Below are positions 18,447 through 25,523 of a DNA stretch of 64,000 nucleotides, one piece after another. Numbering within the stretch: the first letter of the stretch is position 1; each line of letters opens with the position of its first letter. The stretch is from Microbacterium sp. MF43 (GTDB lineage: Bacteria; Actinomycetota; Actinomycetes; Actinomycetales; Microbacteriaceae): contig NZ_JABBDY010000002.1 in assembly GCF_012847295.1 (NCBI RefSeq), positions 372,001 through 436,000 of the forward strand, written 5' to 3'. The notes below the pieces were generated by a model. That model did not search any database. It was not told the origin of the DNA and was given only the letters and a program-made list of their open reading frames with translations. The translations under genes and the position numbers were made by a program.

Positions 18447-18514
18447 ACTGCGTTTCGGGACGACACCACCAGGGCGAGCGGATGCCTCACCCGGCGCTCG
18501 TCCGAGGGTTCAGG

Positions 18515-19573
18515 TCACGCGACCCCGGGGTGCGGGATCTCACGCCACAGATCGACGCCGTCTTCTTCGGATGGTCCGCCGACGGACGGTGAGCGCCCGA
18601 CGACCGTGACGGCGATGCGCGCGTCCGGCGATGTGCGGATATACAGCCGGTCCGAACTGGCCGAGCGCAGTGCCTCGGCGAGCTGCGCGCGGATGATGGA
18701 GAGTGTGGCGTCGTCGAGGCCCTCGAGCCCGCCCTCGTCCAGAACCGTGACGTTCGCTCCGCGTCGGCGCGCACGCTCGAGCTCGGCGCGCACGTCGTCG
18801 TCGAGGAGCCGGGGGCCGCGCATCTCGTCGCGGAGGCGCCCTTCCGCCAGGCGCGCTTCGAGCCGGTCGGCGTCGGTGAGGGCGCCGCCTGTGGCCACCG
18901 TCCGGGTGAGGACGGGGCCCGCGACCGCAAGCGCCTCCTGGACCTGCACGCGCCGCTCGCGCTGGCGCATGGCCTGCGATGCCTGCCACGCCGAGGCAGC
19001 GCGCTGAAGCTGCGCGAGACGGCCGGTGTCGCGGGCCGCACGGTCCATCGACAGCACGAGGAGTTGCGCGCACGTGACCCACACGATCGAGCCGACCAGT
19101 CCCAGGGCGAGGGCGGAAGCGACGCCCATCCACGCCATCGATGCGACCGCGAGCGCGGCGATCCCCGTCCACGCCGTCCACGGCCGACGACGGACCATCA
19201 CGATCGTCATGAGCGCGCCGATGCCGCCGAGGTACCAGGTGGCGAAGGGTGCCGTCCGCGATTCCGGACCGACCGCGAACGAGATGGCGCTGGGCACGAC
19301 GGCGGCACAGGTGAGTGCGAGCATCTGAGCGAGCACCGGGAGGCGCGGCTGCGTGCGTCCCGTCGGCAGGTTGACCTGTGTGACCGGGGGTGCGACGGAC
19401 GTGCGCGGCGGCTCCCAGAAGATGCAGAGCCAGGTCGTGCCGAGGTAGAGCCCGAGCGCGCCGACGACGAGGAGCGGATACGGGACGGGAGAGGTCCACC
19501 ACAGCCCTCGAGCGGCGAGGTAGGCGGTGAAGGCGACGCCGAGTGCGACGAGGACGTTCTTGACGCTGATCAC
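18515..19573 (-). CDS. Membrane protein linked to the adjacent kinase/regulator pair
   Basis: A 352-residue protein of unknown function. About five to six N-terminal hydrophobic helices are followed by a cytoplasmic, charged, helix-rich half (DRAARDTGRLAQLQRAASAWQASQAMRQRERRVQVQEALAVAG) that may form a coiled coil, and a small C-terminal domain (RLYIRTSPDARIAVTVVGR). The GTG at 19573 overlaps the kinase stop (GTGA), so the two are translationally coupled. Its shape (membrane domain, dimerisation-like helix with TRTVATGGALTD, short alpha/beta tail) resembles a degenerate sensor without ATP-binding motifs. A signalling partner role is inferred. Confidence 0.72.
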   Translation of the reverse strand: MISVKNVLVALGVAFTAYLAARGLWWTSPVPYPLLVVGALGLYLGTTWLCIFWEPPRTSVAPPVTQVNLPTGRTQPRLPVLAQMLALTCAAVVPSAISFAVGPESRTAPFATWYLGGIGALMTIVMVRRRPWTAWTGIAALAVASMAWMGVASALALGLVGSIVWVTCAQLLVLSMDRAARDTGRLAQLQRAASAWQASQAMRQRERRVQVQEALAVAGPVLTRTVATGGALTDADRLEARLAEGRLRDEMRGPRLLDDDVRAELERARRRGANVTVLDEGGLEGLDDATLSIIRAQLAEALRSASSDRLYIRTSPDARIAVTVVGRSPSVGGPSEEDGVDLWREIPHPGVA

Positions 19574-20817
19574 GCTGCGCCCTCCCGCCATCCGAGGTGC
19601 ACGACGGTTCCGTGGTGCCCGGTGTCGATGTGCGCGGTGCCGCCGACAGCAGCCACCCGCGCGAAGATCGACGCGCGGATGCCGAGGCGGTCGTCGGGCA
19701 CGCCGTCGAGGTCGAAACCCTCGCCGGCGTCACGCACTTCGATGTCGATGCGTCCGCCGCCGGACGTGACGGCGACGGCGAGCCCCTTCCCGCCGGCGTG
19801 CTGGAGGGCGTTGGCGATCGCCTGGGTGGCGGCCAGGGTGAGCGCCCGCGCGACGCGTCCGGGAACGGCCGGGCTCTCCGGTCCGACGTCGCGCGCCGCG
19901 GAGACCTTCACGCCGACCTCCCGTGCTCCGGCCTCGATGTCGTCGGCCACGGTGTCCGCATCCCTCGGCTCATCCGGTCCTTCGTGCGCGTCCTGCTCGG
20001 TGTTGGCCAGTCGCGTGAGCGCCTCGCGGGCCATCGCGGCGGCGAGGGTCTGAGCTCTCGGAGAGTCGGCGCGCTCGGCGGCGATGAGGGCGGCGAGGAC
20101 GCTGTCGTGCATGAGCGCCGCCACGGCGACGCGTTCCTGCTCAGCGGCGTCGGCAGCGGCCGCCGTGGCATACGACGAAACGGCGCGTGCGCGGGTCTCG
20201 TCGACGTTCGCGGCCACCGATCGGAACATCCAGCCGAGGGTGAGGATCACGCCGCCGAGAATGAGGGCGAACGACACGTCCAGGCCGAGCGGGGGCAGGA
20301 AGACGCCGGCGAACTCCGCCTGGATGAGCCGGACGAACCCGAACAGAAGGGGGCAGACAGCGGTCCAGGCGATCTGCACCGGAAGGGGGAAGGCGAGCAC
20401 CGCGGCCAGCGTGGCGATGTTGACGAGGTACCAGATCCAGGGCTGCCCCGCGGGATCGGGATCGGAGCCGGCCGACGCCACCGGCCACGCGATGAGAGCG
20501 AGGATGTAGGCGAACGCGAAGACTCCGGCGCAGACGCGCACCGCCCGCCCGACGAAGCACGCCAGGATCATGACGGCCAGCGGCGCGAAGACGAAGATCA
20601 TCAGCGGGAAATGCCAGCCGGGCCGCTCCTCGGCCGGACCGAGAGCGGTGAGGAACGCCTGAGCGCCGAGCACGAGGGAGCCGAAGCCCGCGACGATCGA
20701 GATGATGCGCTCGACGCGCGTGCGCGTGAAGGATCCGATGCCCGCCGTGGCCTCACGGGACTGCGGGATCTGCCCCCACGCGCTGTCGAGCTGGGAGACC
20801 GGCGCCTCAGCCGTCAC
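19570..20817 (-). CDS. Sensor histidine kinase
   Basis: A 415-residue membrane kinase. About six hydrophobic segments occupy residues 35-215. The dimerisation helix carries AALMHDSVLAALIAAER, in which the His is the likely phosphoacceptor, in a HisKA_3-like HDS context. The ATPase domain shows the N-box QAIANALQHAGG, the G1 box VRDAGEGFD and the G2-like DRLGIRASI...GGTAHIDTGHHGTVVHL. It overlaps the response regulator gene by 11 bp (regulator TGA at 20807, kinase GTG at 20817). Together they form a NarL/LuxR-type two-component system; the stimulus is unknown. Confidence 0.88.
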   Translation of the reverse strand: MTAEAPVSQLDSAWGQIPQSREATAGIGSFTRTRVERIISIVAGFGSLVLGAQAFLTALGPAEERPGWHFPLMIFVFAPLAVMILACFVGRAVRVCAGVFAFAYILALIAWPVASAGSDPDPAGQPWIWYLVNIATLAAVLAFPLPVQIAWTAVCPLLFGFVRLIQAEFAGVFLPPLGLDVSFALILGGVILTLGWMFRSVAANVDETRARAVSSYATAAAADAAEQERVAVAALMHDSVLAALIAAERADSPRAQTLAAAMAREALTRLANTEQDAHEGPDEPRDADTVADDIEAGAREVGVKVSAARDVGPESPAVPGRVARALTLAATQAIANALQHAGGKGLAVAVTSGGGRIDIEVRDAGEGFDLDGVPDDRLGIRASIFARVAAVGGTAHIDTGHHGTVVHLGWREGAA

Positions 20818-21478
20818 CGGCGCCTCCCTCGGCCGCGGATTCGGCGAGGATGCCGTCCTCCATGGCCCGTCGGAGCAGGTCGACCTTGGTGGGCGCCGGG
20901 CGGCCGACCTCGACGTACTTCACGCGAACGCGCGTGATGTTCTCCTTCGCGGTGGAGTACGCCACGCCGAGACGGTCGGCGACCACCTTGAGCGGGAGTC
21001 CGGCAGCGTAGAGCCTGAGCACCTCGCGCTCCCGCGCGGACAGCTGGGCATCCGCGAACTCCCGGTCGCCTTCGACCGCACTGGCCCATTCGACGTTGTT
21101 GAGGGGCTCGCCGCGTGCGACCGTGCGCACAGCGGCGATGACATCGTCGATGCGGGAGGACTTGCTCACGACGCCCGCGGCGCCGGCGGCGAGCGCCTCG
21201 CGCACGGCGGCAGGGCGGTCGGCCACGCTGTGGATGATGACGCTCGACCCGTCGAGCACGAGCCGCCTCACGTTCTCCGTCACCGTCGTGCCGTCGCCCA
21301 GGGTGAGGTCGAGCACGACGACGTCGGCCGGAGCGGCCCCGGTCGACGACCGCCAGGTCAGGTATTCGGTCACGGTGCTCCCGGAGAAGACCACGTCCTT
21401 GCTGCCGTCGCGCTCGCACGCTGCGGCGAGTCCCAGCCGGACGGACTCGTGATCGTCGATGAGAGCAACCCGCGTCAT
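20807..21478 (-). CDS. LuxR/NarL-family response regulator
   Basis: A 223-residue regulator. The receiver domain has the acidic pair (ALIDDHE), the phosphorylation site in VVVLDLTLGDG (Asp about residue 57) and the switch Lys region (GVVSKSSRIDDVI). The C-terminal HTH shows LSAREREVLRLYAAGLPLKVVADRLGVAYSTAKENITRVRVKY, where the recognition-helix text STAKENI departs slightly from the standard STVKTHL. It is the first gene of an operon with the kinase and the membrane protein. A TAGGCT -10 box, which includes the stop codon of the upstream methyltransferase, lies 6 nt before the ATG. Confidence 0.92.
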   Translation of the reverse strand: MTRVALIDDHESVRLGLAAACERDGSKDVVFSGSTVTEYLTWRSSTGAAPADVVVLDLTLGDGTTVTENVRRLVLDGSSVIIHSVADRPAAVREALAAGAAGVVSKSSRIDDVIAAVRTVARGEPLNNVEWASAVEGDREFADAQLSAREREVLRLYAAGLPLKVVADRLGVAYSTAKENITRVRVKYVEVGRPAPTKVDLLRRAMEDGILAESAAEGGAGDG

Positions 21479-21484
21479 GCCGTC

Positions 21485-21490
21485 AGCCTA
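21485..21490 (-). promoter_or_regulatory. -10 box of the response regulator, overlapping a stop codon
   Basis: TAGGCT ends 6 nt before the ATG at 21478. Its first three bases are the TAG stop of the upstream rRNA methyltransferase gene. Confidence 0.45.
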
Positions 21491-22780
21491 TCGCCGGGGG
21501 CCCGCCGGCATGAGGGTCGCCACGGCCTCGACGTGGTGGGAGTTCGGAAAGAGGTCCAGGCCCGCCACTTCCCGGAGCTCGTAGCCCGCGGCACGGAACG
21601 TGGCGATGTCTCGCGCCAGGGCGACCGGATCGCATGCGACGTACACGACCGCGGCCGGGGCGAGCGCGGTCACCCCTTCCACCACCTCGCGTCCGGCGCC
21701 GGCGCGGGGCGGGTCCAGCAGCACGACTCCCCTCGAGAGTCGATCGCGTTCGGTGACGGATGCCTCGGCCCCCAATTTCGCCAGCCAACGGTCCACGCGG
21801 CCGGTCTCGGCCCGGGCCCCCACCCACTCGGCGAGGTTCTCGCCCGCGTGATCGGTCGCGCGACTGTCGGACTCGACCGTGGTGATGCGCGTGGAGGGAC
21901 CGCCCTCCTGGGCGATCGCCGCCGCGAAGAGCCCGACCCCGCCGTACAGGTCGAGGTGCCACGCGTCGGGGTCGACTCCGCCGGCGGATCGGATCGCGGT
22001 CCGAACCGCCGCGGTGAGCGTCGTCGCAGCCGACCGGTGCACCTGCCAGAACCCGTCGACGTCGACGAGGAACCGGCGCCCGTCGACCTCCTCGCTCACG
22101 ACCTCGGAGGCGCGCGCGGGCTGCGGTCGGCGGCCGCCCCGGCGCGGAGCCTCGGGCCGGGGAAGGACCCGCACGCGTCCGTCCGCGGGCTGGACGAGGT
22201 CGATCCGCCCGGCCTCGCCTCCGCGGAGTGACATCGCCGCGCGCTCGACGGCGGCGGTCGCGAGCGGGTGGTCGTCTACGGCGATGACGCGGTGACTGCG
22301 CGCGGCATACGGCCCGATGCTTCCCTCGCCGTCGACGTGGAGACTCACGCGGGTCCGCCAGCCGGTACCGTCGGGCGTCTCGTCACCGACGGGCGAGACG
22401 TCGGGCGAGGCATCCGCCGTCCCACCGAATCGACGAAGCGCGTCGGTCAGGACGCGCCTCTTGAGTTCGCGCTGGTGCGCGAGCTCGATGTGCCCGAAGT
22501 CCGCGCCGCCGGGTCTGCGCTCGGGTGCGACGTCGAGGTCGGCCTGTCGCCAGACGTGCGGGCGACGGTGGGGCGAGGCATCCGTCACCTCCAGAGCCTC
22601 GGCGCGCCAGAAGGAGCTCTTGCGCGTGTCCGTGAGCCGCGCGCGCACCCTCTCGCCCGGGAGGACGTCGGGCACGAACACGACGCGCCCTTCATGGCGG
22701 GCGACGAAGATACCGCCGTGAGCGACGTCTCCGATCTCGAGGTCGAGGATCTGTCCTGCGTCTGCTGTCGAACCGGCCAC
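21488..22780 (-). CDS. TRAM-domain RNA (uracil-5-)-methyltransferase
   Basis: A 430-residue class I SAM-dependent enzyme of the RumA/TrmA (RlmC/RlmD) family, which adds a methyl group to C5 of a uridine in rRNA or tRNA. An N-terminal TRAM domain (DLEIGDVAHGGIFVARHEGRVVFVPDVLPGERVRARL) is followed by the central domain and the catalytic core: LDLYGGVGLFAAAIA (SAM binding), VVLLDPPRAGAGREVVEG, and VYVACDPVALARDI with the nucleophilic Cys. The GTG start has a TAGGCT box 6 nt upstream. It is divergent from maf with only 22 bp between the two start codons. Confidence 0.92.
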   Translation of the reverse strand: MAGSTADAGQILDLEIGDVAHGGIFVARHEGRVVFVPDVLPGERVRARLTDTRKSSFWRAEALEVTDASPHRRPHVWRQADLDVAPERRPGGADFGHIELAHQRELKRRVLTDALRRFGGTADASPDVSPVGDETPDGTGWRTRVSLHVDGEGSIGPYAARSHRVIAVDDHPLATAAVERAAMSLRGGEAGRIDLVQPADGRVRVLPRPEAPRRGGRRPQPARASEVVSEEVDGRRFLVDVDGFWQVHRSAATTLTAAVRTAIRSAGGVDPDAWHLDLYGGVGLFAAAIAQEGGPSTRITTVESDSRATDHAGENLAEWVGARAETGRVDRWLAKLGAEASVTERDRLSRGVVLLDPPRAGAGREVVEGVTALAPAAVVYVACDPVALARDIATFRAAGYELREVAGLDLFPNSHHVEAVATLMPAGPRR

Positions 22781-22786
22781 GCACAG

Positions 22787-22796
22787 AGCCTACGGT
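22787..22796. promoter_or_regulatory. Overlapping divergent -10 boxes (rlm and maf)
   Basis: TAGGCT on the minus strand (22787-22792) and TACGGT on the plus strand (22791-22796) share a TA/TA dinucleotide. Each is exactly 6 nt from its own start codon. The whole intergenic region is 22 bp, so both messages should be leaderless. Confidence 0.55.
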
Positions 22797-22802
22797 GGTG
22801 GC

Positions 22803-23507
22803 ATGCGCGTGTGCCTCGCCTCGACTTCTCCCGCCCGGCTGATGCTCCTGCAGCAGTTCGGGATCCGCCCGCTCACGGTGGCGCCGGACGTCGATGAGGA
22901 AGCGGTGGTCGCGGCCGTGGAGGCGGCCGAGCGCCGCGTGCTGTCACCCGACGAGCACGTCCTCCTGCTTGCGCGCCGCAAGGCCGCCGACGTCGCCGCG
23001 CGGCTGGCCGACGACCACCCGGCCTTCGACGGTGTGGTGATCGGCGGCGACTCGATGTTCGAGCTCGACGGGGCGGTGCTCGGGAAGCCCTACACGGCGG
23101 AGAACGCGATCGCGCGCTGGCACGAGATGCGCGGCCGCACGGGCGTGCTCCACTCCGGCCACGCCGTCGTGCGGGTTCAGCCGCACGCGCCCGCACGGGA
23201 GGTCCACGCCGTCGCCGAGGCATCCGTCACCTTCGCCGATGACGTGACGGACGCCGAGATCGCGACCTACGTGGCCTCGGGCGAGCCGTTGCACGTGGCG
23301 GGCGCGTTCACGGTGGACAGCCTCGGGGGCGCCTTCATCACGAGGGTGGATGGCGACCCGTCCACGGTAGTGGGCATGTCCGTCTCCACCCTGCGCCGCC
23401 TCGTGCGCGAGGTGGGCGTCGAGTGGACCGCCCTGTGGCACAGCACGGACCCGTCTCTGCACCCCACCGCGCCCGGTGACGGCTTTCCTGGCGATCCGAC
23501 GTTGTAG
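22803..23507 (+). CDS. maf: Maf-family nucleotide pyrophosphatase
   Basis: A 234-residue protein with the Maf signature RVCLASTSPARLMLLQQFGI, the acidic GGDSMFELDGAVLGKP loop, MRGRTGVLHSGHAVV and a C-terminal GAFTVDSLGGAFITRVDGDPSTVVGMSVSTL. Maf proteins hydrolyse non-canonical or pyrimidine NTPs and were first linked to septum formation. A C-terminal extension of about 20 residues is unlike E. coli Maf. Its place between accE and accA3 repeats the mycobacterial order (Rv3281-Rv3282...Rv3285). Confidence 0.93.
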   Translation: MRVCLASTSPARLMLLQQFGIRPLTVAPDVDEEAVVAAVEAAERRVLSPDEHVLLLARRKAADVAARLADDHPAFDGVVIGGDSMFELDGAVLGKPYTAENAIARWHEMRGRTGVLHSGHAVVRVQPHAPAREVHAVAEASVTFADDVTDAEIATYVASGEPLHVAGAFTVDSLGGAFITRVDGDPSTVVGMSVSTLRRLVREVGVEWTALWHSTDPSLHPTAPGDGFPGDPTL

Positions 23508-23516
23508 CAGGAAGCC
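23481..23516 (+). terminator. Hairpin at the end of maf
   Basis: GGCTTTCCTG pairs with CAGGAAGCC with one bulged base across a 17-nt loop, overlapping the last codons and TAG stop of maf. Confidence 0.4.
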
Positions 23517-23527
23517 CACGTTTCTCG

Positions 23528-23547
23528 CCGGTTCTTGTACGAACCGG
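23528..23547. promoter_or_regulatory. Palindrome upstream of accA3
   Basis: CCGGTTC-N6-GAACCGG, a perfect 7-bp inverted repeat, ends 25 bp upstream of the accA3 -10 box. It could be an operator or part of the maf terminator. Confidence 0.4.
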
Positions 23548-23572
23548 TCAAATGGGTCGCGAGGGCCGTGGG

Positions 23573-23578
23573 TAGGCT
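23573..23578 (+). promoter_or_regulatory. -10 box of accA3 (leaderless)
   Basis: TAGGCT lies 7 nt before the ATG at 23586. Confidence 0.5.
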
Positions 23579-23585
23579 GGCCTTC

Positions 23586-25352
23586 ATGCCTCAGATCGCC
23601 AAGGTTCTCGTTGCCAACCGCGGCGAGATCGCCGTCCGCGTCATCCGTGCCGCCCGCGACGCCGGGAAGTCGTCCGTCGCCGTCTACGCCGACCAGGACC
23701 GCGACGCCATGCACGCGCGACTGGCCGATGAGGCCTACGCCCTCGACGGCGCGACGAGTGCCGAGACCTACCTCTCGATCGAGAAGATCCTCTCGGTCGC
23801 GCGCCGCTCCGGCGCCGACGCGGTGCATCCGGGCTACGGCTTCCTGGCCGAGAACGCCGACTTCGCGCGAGCCGTCATCGGCGCCGGCCTGATCTGGATC
23901 GGCCCGTCCCCCGAGGCGATCGAGGCGCTGGGCGACAAGGTCACCGCACGCGCCGTCGCCGAGAAGGTGGGCGCGCCCCTCGCGCCGGGAACGCCCGGGC
24001 CGGTGTCCGGGGCCGACGAGGTCGTCGCCTTCGCGGAGCAGGTCGGTCTGCCGATCGCGATCAAGGCCGCGTACGGCGGTGGGGGCCGCGGCCTGAAGGT
24101 CGCCCGCACGATCGACGAGGTGCCCGAGCTGTTCGAATCGGCGACCCGCGAGGCGATCACCGCCTTCGGCCGGGGTGAGTGCTTCGTCGAGAAGTACCTC
24201 GACAAGCCGCGTCACGTCGAGACCCAGTGCTTGGCGGATGCCGCAGGAAACGTCGTCGTCGTCTCCACGCGCGACTGCTCGCTGCAGCGCCGCCACCAGA
24301 AGCTCGTCGAGGAGGCACCGGCTCCGTTCCTGACCGACGCGCAGAACAAGACCCTCTACGACGCGTCGAAGGCCATCCTCAAGGAGGTCGGCTACGTCGG
24401 CGCGGGAACCTGCGAGTTCCTCATCGGTGCCGACGGCACGATCTCGTTCCTCGAGGTCAACACGCGCCTCCAGGTGGAGCACCCGGTGTCCGAAGAGGTG
24501 ACCGGCCTCGACCTCGTTCGGGAGCAGTTCCGCCTCGCGGAGGGTCAGGAGCTCGGTTATGACGACCCGAAGCCCGAGGGCCACTCCATCGAGTTCCGCA
24601 TCAACGGCGAAGACCCGGGCCGCGGCTTCCTCCCCCAGCCGGGTCCGATCCACGTCTTCAAGACGTTCGGCGGCCCCGGCATCCGCCTCGACTCCGGCGT
24701 CACCGCCGGCGACAGCGTCTCGGGCGCGTTCGACTCCCTGCTCGCCAAGATCATCGTGACCGGCCGCGACCGCGCCGAGGCCCTCGAGCGCTCGCGTCGC
24801 GCCCTCGACGAGTTCGAGGTGGCCGGCATGCCGACGGTCCTGCCGTTCCACCGCAAGGTGGTGCGCGACCCCGCGTTCACGGCGGAGGACGGCGCGTTCG
24901 GCGTGTACACCCGCTGGATCGAGACCGAGTTCGTCAATGACATCACCCCCTGGGACGGCGAGCTCGAGGCTCCCAAGCCGAGCGAGAACCGCCACACCGT
25001 CGTCGTCGAGGTCGCCGGCAAGCGCCTCGAAGTGAGCCTGCCCGACCGTGTCGTCGCCGCTCCCGGCGTTGCGGGACGCCCGGCCGCCGTGCCGCCCTCG
25101 CGCCGCTCGCACGCTCCGAGCGTCGTCGCAGGAGCGTCGGGCGACGCCGTGAAGTCTCCGATGCAGGCCACGGTCGTCAAGGTGGCCGTCGAGGAGGGCC
25201 AGCAGGTCGTGAAGGGCGACCTCGTGGTCGTGCTCGAGGCGATGAAGATGGAGCAGCCCATCCAGGCCCACAAGGACGGCACCATCGGCGCGATCAACGC
25301 CGACCCCGGCGCCACCGTGGCGGCCGGTCACCAGCTCCTGACCATCAGCTGA
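23586..25352 (+). CDS. accA3: Acyl-CoA carboxylase alpha subunit (biotin carboxylase + BCCP)
   Basis: A 588-residue fused biotin carboxylase and biotin carrier protein. The N-terminal domain starts [27 protein letters not shown]-grasp elements are [50 protein letters not shown] and [17 protein letters not shown]. The carrier domain at the C-terminus has EAMKMEQP, where the Lys near residue 554 receives biotin from BirA. It carboxylates biotin with bicarbonate and ATP and serves AccD/AccE. The ATG at 23586 fits both the family N-terminus and the -10 box; the upstream in-frame ATG is not needed. Confidence 0.96.
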   Translation: MPQIAKVLVANRGEIAVRVIRAARDAGKSSVAVYADQDRDAMHARLADEAYALDGATSAETYLSIEKILSVARRSGADAVHPGYGFLAENADFARAVIGAGLIWIGPSPEAIEALGDKVTARAVAEKVGAPLAPGTPGPVSGADEVVAFAEQVGLPIAIKAAYGGGGRGLKVARTIDEVPELFESATREAITAFGRGECFVEKYLDKPRHVETQCLADAAGNVVVVSTRDCSLQRRHQKLVEEAPAPFLTDAQNKTLYDASKAILKEVGYVGAGTCEFLIGADGTISFLEVNTRLQVEHPVSEEVTGLDLVREQFRLAEGQELGYDDPKPEGHSIEFRINGEDPGRGFLPQPGPIHVFKTFGGPGIRLDSGVTAGDSVSGAFDSLLAKIIVTGRDRAEALERSRRALDEFEVAGMPTVLPFHRKVVRDPAFTAEDGAFGVYTRWIETEFVNDITPWDGELEAPKPSENRHTVVVEVAGKRLEVSLPDRVVAAPGVAGRPAAVPPSRRSHAPSVVAGASGDAVKSPMQATVVKVAVEEGQQVVKGDLVVVLEAMKMEQPIQAHKDGTIGAINADPGATVAAGHQLLTIS

Positions 25353-25413
25353 CGCGCGCGGGCCGGCCGGCCGGTCATTCGCCCGAACGCGCGAACTTCG
25401 CAGAATCGCTCGA

Positions 25414-25465
25414 ACTTCGCAGATTCGCGCGTGATCACCGCGATCCTTGCGCGAATCTGCGAAGT
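25414..25465. terminator. Bidirectional terminator, accA3 / lpdA
   Basis: A perfect 17-bp stem (ACTTCGCAGATTCGCGC and its complement) with an 18-nt loop, centred between convergent genes. The left arm is preceded at 25393 by a near-copy (CGAACTTCGCAGAATCGCT). Confidence 0.7.
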
Positions 25466-25497
25466 CGGTGCGAGCGGCGGGCAGCGATGAGGCGAGC

Positions 25498-25513
25498 GGA
25501 TGCCGCGGCATCC
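25498..25513. repeat. Palindrome GGATGCCGCGGCATCC, copy 2
   Basis: A perfect 16-bp palindrome 10 bp beyond the lpdA stop codon; the same 16-mer is at 15979 and 32134. Confidence 0.75.
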
Positions 25514-25523
25514 GGCCCCCGGA

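Larger units (their letters stand above)
18195..18514. other. Gene-free, hairpin-rich spacer
   Basis: No convincing gene is visible between the 76-bp array and the convergent membrane-protein gene. The stretch carries at least five perfect inverted repeats: short stems at 18251-18266 and 18269-18284, and strong ones at 18331-18353, 18357-18391 and 18404-18446. A weak stem GCAAGA/TCTTGC pairs 18205-18210 with 18239-18244. It could be a structured RNA, a terminator cluster or a decayed mobile element. Confidence 0.7.

Noticed and set aside
18044-18592. Open frame of 182 codons across the array end and hairpin region
   Set aside because: It starts in the repeat, has no ribosome-binding site or recognisable motif, and its composition is that of random GC-rich sequence.
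22944-25511. Very long open frame (855 codons) antisense to accA3, with similar ones opposite accD (15863-17650), ptsI, mtlA and sdhA
   Set aside because: In high-GC genes the strand opposite a strongly biased frame is often open. Their translations are rich in Arg, Asp, Val and His with no family motifs, while the opposite strand encodes well-known enzymes.
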